DNA of 64,000 bases from positions 17,440,696-17,504,695 of the forward strand of contig OX579638.1 of the NCBI GenBank assembly GCA_951230915.1, written 5' to 3'. Below the pieces are notes generated by a model. The model had not been told where the DNA came from and made no database searches. It saw only the letters and a program-made list of their open reading frames with translations. Shown here in pieces: positions 57,436 to 64,000 of the stretch (positions within the stretch are counted from its first letter, which is position 1; the number at the start of each line of letters is the position of its first letter). Source of the DNA: Antitrichia curtipendula. Its lineage: Eukaryota > Streptophyta > Bryopsida > Hypnales > Leucodontaceae. Made by a program: the position numbers and the translations under genes.

Positions 57436-60400
57436 TGCTACTTCGTTCAGTCGTGCAACAAGTGAATAGTGTTCCGCTTGTTGCAACAGAGGCAATGGGA
57501 CAAGCAAACGAGAATTCTGAAAGCCACCGTGCAGCCACAAGCCTATTCGAGAATTTCATAGATGGCATTGTTGCTGCCTCCTCCATGGACGGAGTGGATG
57601 AAGCGCGCGTCCGTACTCAAAGTCTGCGCAGCAACGAGCAGCAACAAGGCATCGATGGAGTGATGGCGCCAATTGCCGAACGTGAGGTGCAAGAGGGCAA
57701 GTCCAACAAGGTTAGGGAAGAGGCAGTAGGACGCACCTCCCCTGTGCAGACGTTCAATTTCTTTCCGTCTTCCTCGCACTCCAGTTTCCCGAGCTCGTGG
57801 TCGCCCCTTCCCTGCAACGGAGGACAGCACAAAGAGCGTAGAGGCATCCCGCTAGGGTTTTCCCGTCTCCGTGACCATGCGGCCCCTGCCTATAGTGTTT
57901 GCCTCCAATGCGACTGGAATCTTCAGTGGGCGGGATTTTGATTTTCGGCCCCCTGCCTGCCAATGTTTGCCTCCAATGCGTAAGGAATCTTCACAATGGG
58001 CTGGATTTTGATTTTCGGCCCGCCGCGCGTCTCCAATGAGCCTTGACAGGGTCATCGTGGGGCGCCTTGTAGCCCTGCAGGTGTGCCTTGTTGCGAAGAG
58101 GGTGCTCGCCGTCACAGTGGGAGGGATTTTGATTTTGGGGGTCTGCACGATTCACACACTTCCTTCGGAGGGTCGTCGTAGGGCGCCCTCTAGCCTTCCA
58201 GGACTGTTCTCACGAAGAGGGTGCTTGCCATTGCTGCCGACGTTGCCTTGGCAAGATCTGTTTCTTTGAATTTTTGCAAGTAATTGCAATGGTTGTTGAG
58301 CCAATAAATTTCCTTCATCGTAGGTAGGCGGCGACGGAGACGTCGAGTCTTCATCCAATCGCATCCGTCCAGGAAGTGCCGCCCTTGCTGTGGGTGTCAA
58401 CAAGAACACACGGCGTTGGTTTTTTCAGTCGCCACCCTCCTTGGGCGTTGTCTGTGGAGCTGCTTGCCCTCACCCCTTTGCTGTAGTGTCCTTCAATATG
58501 TCCACTCACTAGTAGAAAATCTGAAATTTTTGTTGTTTTGGTCGCATTGATGATCAACAATTTTCTGCTGATTTTGACAAAAATCAGCAAAAAATTGTTG
58601 ATCATCAACGCGACCAAAACAACAAAAATTTCAGATTTTCTACTAGTGACTTCGTGTAATTGCGGTCCCCAATCGCATGTTTCTTGAACGATTATTTGTT
58701 GCTATTGTTGTGCTGGGTGGGCTTTGCTGCATTGGCAGGCGGAGGGTTTGCGGTGGCCACTACGGCGCCTCAAGCAACATCGGCAGCAGGTGAGGACTGC
58801 TTTCACCCAGGTGCGCGGTTTTTGTATAGGGGAAGCACGCAGTCAGAGAAGCAACCGTCTTTCCAGCGGCGCTTCCTGACGTTCCAATTTTTGGACGTCT
58901 TCCTCGACGTTGTAGTTGTATTTGTGGATGCAGGGTCTTCGCGGTCTCTCTCATTAGTGCAGTGGTGCGTAGTAGGATTGTTTGTCTTGTAACGGGTTGC
59001 ATCATACGGGCTGAATTCTAGTCCTCACGTACGACGTGATGTCCATTTGGACATCAGCGTGCAGTACGAGACGTCACGCCCGCAAAGGAGTTCTGCAAAG
59101 TGACCATCCTACCAACCGTAACCGTGACGATGCCTTCATCTTCTGTATCTTTGCTGCAGCAGTAGTCTGAGCGACTCACACGCCATTGATGTCGGAAGAA
59201 GTCACCCTTCCGCTTCTTATTCCGCAACTTGTTGTGGTAAACGAACTGAGATAGGAAATGGAAGCACGAAATGGCCTCTGAGTCCTTACTATTACTCTCA
59301 ACTTTGTTGTGTCGAGGGTTGTGACGGGAGAATGTTTTGTTTTATTAGAACCTTGCACCGGGTACTCCGTGATGTTCGATTGGACGTGTTTGTGTTTATT
59401 GCATACGTATTCCACCGCACTTACATGTTTTGTGCAACGTCTGCGCAGGGGACATTGCGCCCCGAACTGCCTGGCATTGGAGTCAGACACTGTGTCTTCA
59501 CGGACATCGGAATGTCTCGTCGGACATTGATATGATAAAGAGTTAGAAGTCGTTATGAATGATATGCACACTCATGTGTAGTTCAGGACGCCTTCAGTGT
59601 CGTCAACATATTTTTCGCTTATGAGATTGTTTCCTTCTCTTGAAGAGGAACTTGTGATTGAAGTCCTTGGCATCTAAATCTTGGCGTTCTGGTGATGCAG
59701 GTCGCAGGGGAAGAGTTAGGGCGATCACCTTCAGCACCTGTGAAGATGTCTGGGAATCGAAAGAAACTGCCTATGAAATGGGCCTTGGAACCTCGGCAGC
59801 GAGCGCGTGTGTCTCGTGAAGATTCTCCCTCTGAAGCTGTAAAGCGAATGCGGGCCTCGGACGAGGTGCGCTCAAAGCGTGTCAACGACGATCGGCATGT
59901 GCAGGGTCGTCGAGGCAATAAAGTGAAGGCTGTAGCCGTGACTCCACCACCCAGGAAGCGCCGCAGTCGCCCGGCACGCGAAGAGGTTGAAGAAGAGGAG
60001 GAGGAGTTGGTGTCAACAGAGGGCTCCACCGATTCCGAACGCAGGTTCTACCTCACGTCTATTCCTTGCTTTATATAGTTGTTTGGCTTGTGAATTTGTA
60101 ACTGAAGTTGATGTCCTTACGGACATCACGGAGCACATGTTGCGTGTCCACATTGACATCTCTTCTTAACACACTCTCCGTCAATTGGGTCAGTTTATGC
60201 ATCTTGGGATGTCTATGCAGACATCATAGTAGACAGGGGATACGTCTTTGTGGACGTCTAAGCAGACGTCGCACGTCATTGAAAACACCCCACGCTGCTG
60301 ACTTTCTGTGGATTGGGCTTGTGCCTTGTGAAGTGCGAACTCAGAGCCGGATGCCCCTAATTCGGACGGGGAGGACACCGTCGTTCTCGAGATGGAGCCG

Positions 60401-62280
60401 ACCCTGGTTCGGAAAACTGAGAAGCACGTGGTAAGCAAGGGGAAGGCCTGCCGACGGAAGCAGCTCATCATGGTGGATAGACGTGGTGAACCGTATGGAA
60501 AGGATGCTGATTACTTGGAAGACGATGTGAAGGCCTTTACGAGGGGCTTGAATTCCGCGTATGGCTGGGCTGACCAACCCATGGAAGCAAAACAATGCTT
60601 CTTTGATCGTGTGTATGCAGGTGCAAACCACACTTGTCTTCATGGGTATTGTGTACATGAATTTTACAGCAGTGTCTTCGTAAGCAAATTGCAGTCCTCC
60701 TAATTTCAGTTTGTAGGCTTCCTCATTTCAGCTATTAGTTTCACTATTGAAATTTGTGAGGCGTGGCTATATTGGTTGTTTGTGCAGATTGGGAGGTCGG
60801 AGGCGAGCAAACTGAGATCAATGCAACTTGGTTTTCCAAGCTCGTGACAAAGCAACTAATCAACATGCGCCATGCATTGGTCAAGCTAATTAACGGAGGA
60901 CAACCTAAGCCTTCCGATGTGGATGCCGAAGTTTGGTCCATTCTTGTAGCGAGAAGCAAAACGGAGAAAGCAAAGGCCAAGTCCGCGAAGATGCGTGCCA
61001 TTTCTTTGTCGAGGGGTAGTAAAGAAGCTCAGATGCGGGCCATCGAGAAGACCATGATAGCTGAATTGGTGCGAATTAGATCTCCTAATCTATCGCATGT
61101 CAATGAAGTTGTGGACATCTCTGTGTTACCAAGGATGTCTGTGCATGCTTAGCTCATGTCTGTTAGGACGTCTAGTAAGACATCATGCGTCAAAGTCAGT
61201 CTACCGGTGACCACCTCTTTGAATGCAGGGTCCATCATCCATAACTCATTTTTTCTAACTTCTTGGCTGCAGACCCTGAAGCTCAAACGCATTCCGTTCG
61301 AGCCCAAAATTGCGGAAGCAACGGCCAAAGAGTATGCCCGCCGTCAGTCGGAGACCAATAAGCCCCACTCGGACTACGGGCTGGACTTGGAGGAGTTCCG
61401 TGCAACAACTTCCGAGCTTGGAGGACGTCTTGCTAAATTGGAAGACATGGTGTCCGCGCTGGTTTGTTCTCTTCAGCAGAAGTCCCCGCCGCCAGCGATT
61501 CCTGTACCTTTAGCTAATGGTGCTGTAGTTGTGGTCGCCGACACAACGCACGGCATTGAGGAAGACATGCAGCCCGCAAAGGACGCAGCAGCGGATACTG
61601 TGGAAGACGTTGATACCAATGCGGCTCAGGCACTTGATGCCGGCGAAGACACCATTGACAGCGCTGAGGCCGACGTTGACTACCTTGTCGACAACATCTC
61701 TGACGTCGCTGCAGACAATGGTGTTTACAAGAACTGCACCGAGGACATCCAAGCAGACGTTACTGAGGACACCGAAACACCTACGCCGAGTCCGGTAGTC
61801 CAAAGTGCACCGCATGACGCAGCTCAGCCGGGGGGAAGTTCAGAAGACCCTTATACGCTACCTATGGCAGAAGTCGCAGCACCTGCACAGCCTCTTCTAT
61901 GTGTGTCGGAGGACACGTCCAAGCAAGTTCTATCCACTTCATGCATGCGTGGCTTGTAAGCAAAATTGGGTTGCACGCTTGCCCTGAATTCATGTTATGG
62001 GTGACATTTTGATGGTAGATTGTTGATGAGAGAGCATGCTATTGTGACCATCATGTCCTATTGTGGAAGTAGTCTTATTTGGGGATTGCAGGGTGGGCAG
62101 CTCCGATCTTCTACCTCGACGACACGCCCCACCCGCGCTCTGACTAGAAGCGCACAAGCACCCCCGCCGACCAAGTTTGTTGCTCCTACACGAGCCCAAA
62201 CAACAGCGAAGGGTGGAAAAGGCAGCCCTTCGAAGCCTGCAAATCAAACGAAGAAAAGGGAAGCACCTCGAAAGAAATGA
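57436..62280 (+). CDS. TnpA-like CACTA accessory protein (Transposase_24-like), multi-exon
   Basis: Proposed coding segments: 57,436-57,709 (MLLRSVVQQ, Gln/Glu-rich); 59,701-60,044 after TGCAG, with a basic PPPRKRRSRPAREE then an acidic run; about 60,350-60,630 (VDRRGEPYGK, KAFTRGLNSAYGW); about 60,789-61,150 (TWFSKLVTKQL, DVDAEVWSILVARSKTEKAK); 61,271-about 61,935 with a heptad-like ELGGRLAKLEDMVSALV coiled coil and a long acidic stretch; and 62,091-62,280, a basic tail ending KKREAPRKK at TGA. The central segments resemble the plant Ptta/En/Spm Transposase_24 domain. The role is binding of subterminal motifs, by analogy with TnpA. Some exon joins do not keep frame with my chosen sites, so borders are approximate. 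A CACTA MITE sits in the long first intron. Confidence 0.6.
57891..58230. repeat. Degenerate tandem repeats in first tnpA-like intron
   Basis: GGGATTTTGATTTTCGGCCC or near variants occur at about 57,930, 58,000 and 58,120 (the last as GGGATTTTGATTTTGGGGG). GGGGCGCCTTGTAGCC at 58,058 and GGGCGCCCTCTAGCC at 58,180 mark an overlapping unit of about 120 bp. Confidence 0.7.
58507..58648. mobile_element. 142-bp palindromic CACTA MITE with ACT target duplication
   Basis: CACTAGTAGAAAATCTGAAA and its inverse form the two ends of a nearly perfect palindrome, flanked by ACT at 58,504-58,506 and 58,649-58,651. The arms are about 65 bp and differ at only a few bases. It is nested in an intron of the large CACTA element. 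Its arms lack GACATC motifs, so it belongs to a different CACTA family. Confidence 0.92.
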
Positions 62281-63560
62281 AGCCGGGAGGTGATGTTCTT
62301 ACTTTGGCCATATGCTTGAATTTGTTTATGTTATATTTTGTGCTTGACCGTAGGCTTCCTAAACCGCAGACATTCAGAACCGCATGATGTCTTGCAGGAC
62401 AACATTTGGATTTCATCGGACATTGTTCGGGACGCGGTGCTCAGCGCTTGACGCTGCAGTGCACATCCCAGCTGGCTTGCAGGTGTTCATCACAGGGGTC
62501 AATGGAGAAGGTCAAGTGCTAGTGCATGTTTAGGATTTACACTCTGTTGGTGCACCCTTGTAGCTAGTACATCAATTGTAGCAGAAAGCCCTCGCAGTCT
62601 TGATGTTGTAATGCTTTGGATTCTTTGAATACAGTGTTTCTATTCCACTTAGTTGTCTTGCCGTTATTAACATAAGGGGGATTTGGAACTCTGTTAGTAC
62701 CGGTTTCCTAGTGCAGACTTCATGAATTGGAACTGGGTCCAACTCAGGCTTTTAAACTTCAGTCACACTTCATAATTGAAATGTCTGTCCTTGCATTGAA
62801 GTCCCTCTCTTGTTGAAGACGCAGCCATTGTCATGAGTTTGTCGATCGTTAAATACCGCATGCCTGTCACTGTGTCAAACCAGACGTCAACAATGACCTG
62901 AGTCTACTTCATGCATGACATCACGTAAAACGTAGGATGTCCATACCATCACAGTTGAAGAGAAAAACCACAGAAGTTTATAATATCGACAACGCGCACC
63001 AAGCACGTGACGTCTGAGTGCACATGAAGACCCTCTGCATTTATCGCTGTGTCGAACACGGGCACGCCTACTGGTACACGAGCATTGAACAGAATTTTGC
63101 CATGTGAAGACGTCAATATGTCCACCGACGACGTCAAATGCATAACATTCTTGTTCTCAGTGTGACATACGATGTCGTCAATGTGACGCTGTGATGTTAG
63201 CGCCCACATTCACTACTGCCGAATTTACGAAATCGACAACAACACATGCTAGAAATGAATGCCTAATGTTACACAGAGATATTAGAGTGGACATCCATAC
63301 GGACTTGCTAATGTATGTGTAGACGTCAAGACCAACATCCTATGTTACCCTGAAGATGTTATAAATGGTTTGTAAACACCTGCAGAAAACCTATCCAAAA
63401 TTCCATGTCAGCCCACCGTCCCGCCACGTCCCCCTCAGGGTTGTCCCCGTCACGTCCTGTCCGTCCGTCAACATGTCCGGACGGACGTCAGGATTCAACC
63501 CCGGCATCCGTCAGGATGAAATCTGGACGAGAACCGTTGACAGAGGATGAAAACTACGGA
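62281..63560. other. CACTA interior after tnpA-like gene, no gene seen
   Basis: Contains many GACGTC/GACATC-type motifs (for example near 62,885, 63,108-63,130, 63,290-63,330 and 63,484) and no recognised coding region. GC content rises sharply after 63,400. Confidence 0.55.
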
Positions 63561-63589
63561 AATGGATGGACGTTCTTCGCCGACGGGCG

Positions 63590-64000
63590 GCGAGCTTCCA
63601 TCGACGGACACGGAACGAGCGTGATGGATGGGTATCTGGACGGGCGGGATGGACGGATATCTGGACGGAAAACTAGACGACCATGTGGACGAGCGGGTGG
63701 ACGGGAGGGTGGACGGGCATCTGGACAAGCATGTGGACGAGAGGGGGGGCGGTTGTGTGGACGGGTATCTGGACGGGCGGGATGGACGGGTATGTGGATG
63801 GAAAACTGGACGGGCGGGTGGACGGGCATCTGGACGGGTAACTGGACGGGCGGGTGGACGGGCATCTGGACGGGTAAGTGGACGGGCGGGTGGACGGGCA
63901 TCTGGACGGGTAAGTGGACGGGCGGGTGGACAGGCATCTGGACGGGTAAGTGGACGGGTAATTGGACGGGCGGGTGGACGGGCATCTGGACGGGTAAGTG
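63590..64000. repeat. Higher-order minisatellite of 12-bp GGACGGG subunits
   Basis: Subunits GGACGGGCGGGT, GGACGGGCATCT and GGACGGGTAAGT combine into a 36-bp unit that is regular from about 63,810 and degenerate before. It runs past the window end. On the minus strand it is open from 63,985 to 63,554 and would give a 12-residue repeat of the type MPVHPPVHLPVQ; being a multiple of three, an open frame is expected by chance and is not taken as a gene. Confidence 0.95.

Larger units (their letters stand above)
48363..64000. mobile_element. Large CACTA (En/Spm) element with two divergent genes, right end outside window
   Basis: The left terminus is CACTAGAAGAAAACCGTG after a possible AGT target triplet (48,360-48,362). 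Inside lie a TNP2 transposase gene (minus) and a TnpA-like gene (plus), diverging from a shared region at 56.0-57.4 kb. GACATC, GATGTC, GACGTC and relatives are dense at 48,390-49,000, 50,260-50,350, and from 57,030 through 63,500. No inverted match to the left terminus was found up to 64,000, so the right end is inferred to lie further on; the part after about 62.3 kb is included because the same motifs continue to about 63,490. Confidence 0.7.

Noticed and set aside
63554..63985. Minus-strand 143-codon open frame with 12-residue repeats
   Set aside because: It is a by-product of the 12-bp minisatellite period; no start context, intron or non-repetitive flank supports a gene.
1..64000. CRISPR arrays, bacterial operons, tRNA or rRNA genes
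   Set aside because: No regular spacer-repeat array, no ribosome-binding-site pattern and no recognisable tRNA or rRNA sequence were seen; tRNA detection by eye is weak, so a tRNAscan run would be needed to exclude one.

Overview
The window looks like nuclear DNA of a green plant, either a land plant or a streptophyte alga. The genes carry GT-AG introns. Two gene families are plant-type membrane proteins. The mobile DNA is dominated by plant-style CACTA elements and a Stowaway-type MITE with CTCCCTCCGT ends. Gene remnants lie in GC-richer islands inside long AT-rich, repeat-filled DNA. Species cannot be fixed from the sequence. An unusual trait for a plant is a set of TTAA-flanked, CCC-ended elements that behave like piggyBac-type non-autonomous transposons.

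Layout. (1) 1-4.9 kb: an AT-rich repeat block (block C) related to the AT-rich tails of the two later blocks. (2) 4.9-6.3 kb: piggyBac-like ends around a GC-richer segment with no recognised gene. (3) 6.77-20.0 kb (block A) and 21.83-36.85 kb (block B) are paralogous copies of one unit. Each holds, on the minus strand, a TLC-domain protein gene followed by a plant multi-pass membrane protein gene, then a long AT-rich tail. Block A keeps an apparently complete TLC gene and a nearly complete membrane protein gene. In block B both are broken by frameshifts, a premature stop and a replaced exon segment. Transposons inserted after the duplication are visible as filled sites in one copy and empty sites in the other. 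(4) 20.4-21.65 kb, between the blocks: the 3' part of a strongly derived Hsp70-like gene with one in-frame TAG and no 5' exons. (5) 36.9-48.3 kb: mostly AT-rich DNA with a 2.3 kb CACTA derivative, several tandem repeats and a probable LINE 3' end. (6) 48,363 to beyond the window end: a CACTA (En/Spm) element of more than 15 kb.

The large CACTA element has two divergent genes: a TNP2-type transposase on the minus strand (50.86-56.03 kb, with an in-frame stop and frameshifts) and a TnpA-like DNA-binding protein on the plus strand (57.44-62.28 kb). GACATC/GACGTC motifs are scattered through its flanks, introns and even coding exons, and are the likely TnpA targets. The 184-bp MITE at 18,496 shares the large element's terminal sequence and this motif, so it is probably a miniature relative. 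The window ends inside a higher-order minisatellite built from 12-bp subunits beginning GGACGGG. The right end of the CACTA element is not in the window.

All gene models are read by eye. Exon borders rest on splice consensus, reading-frame continuity and comparison of the two duplicate copies.
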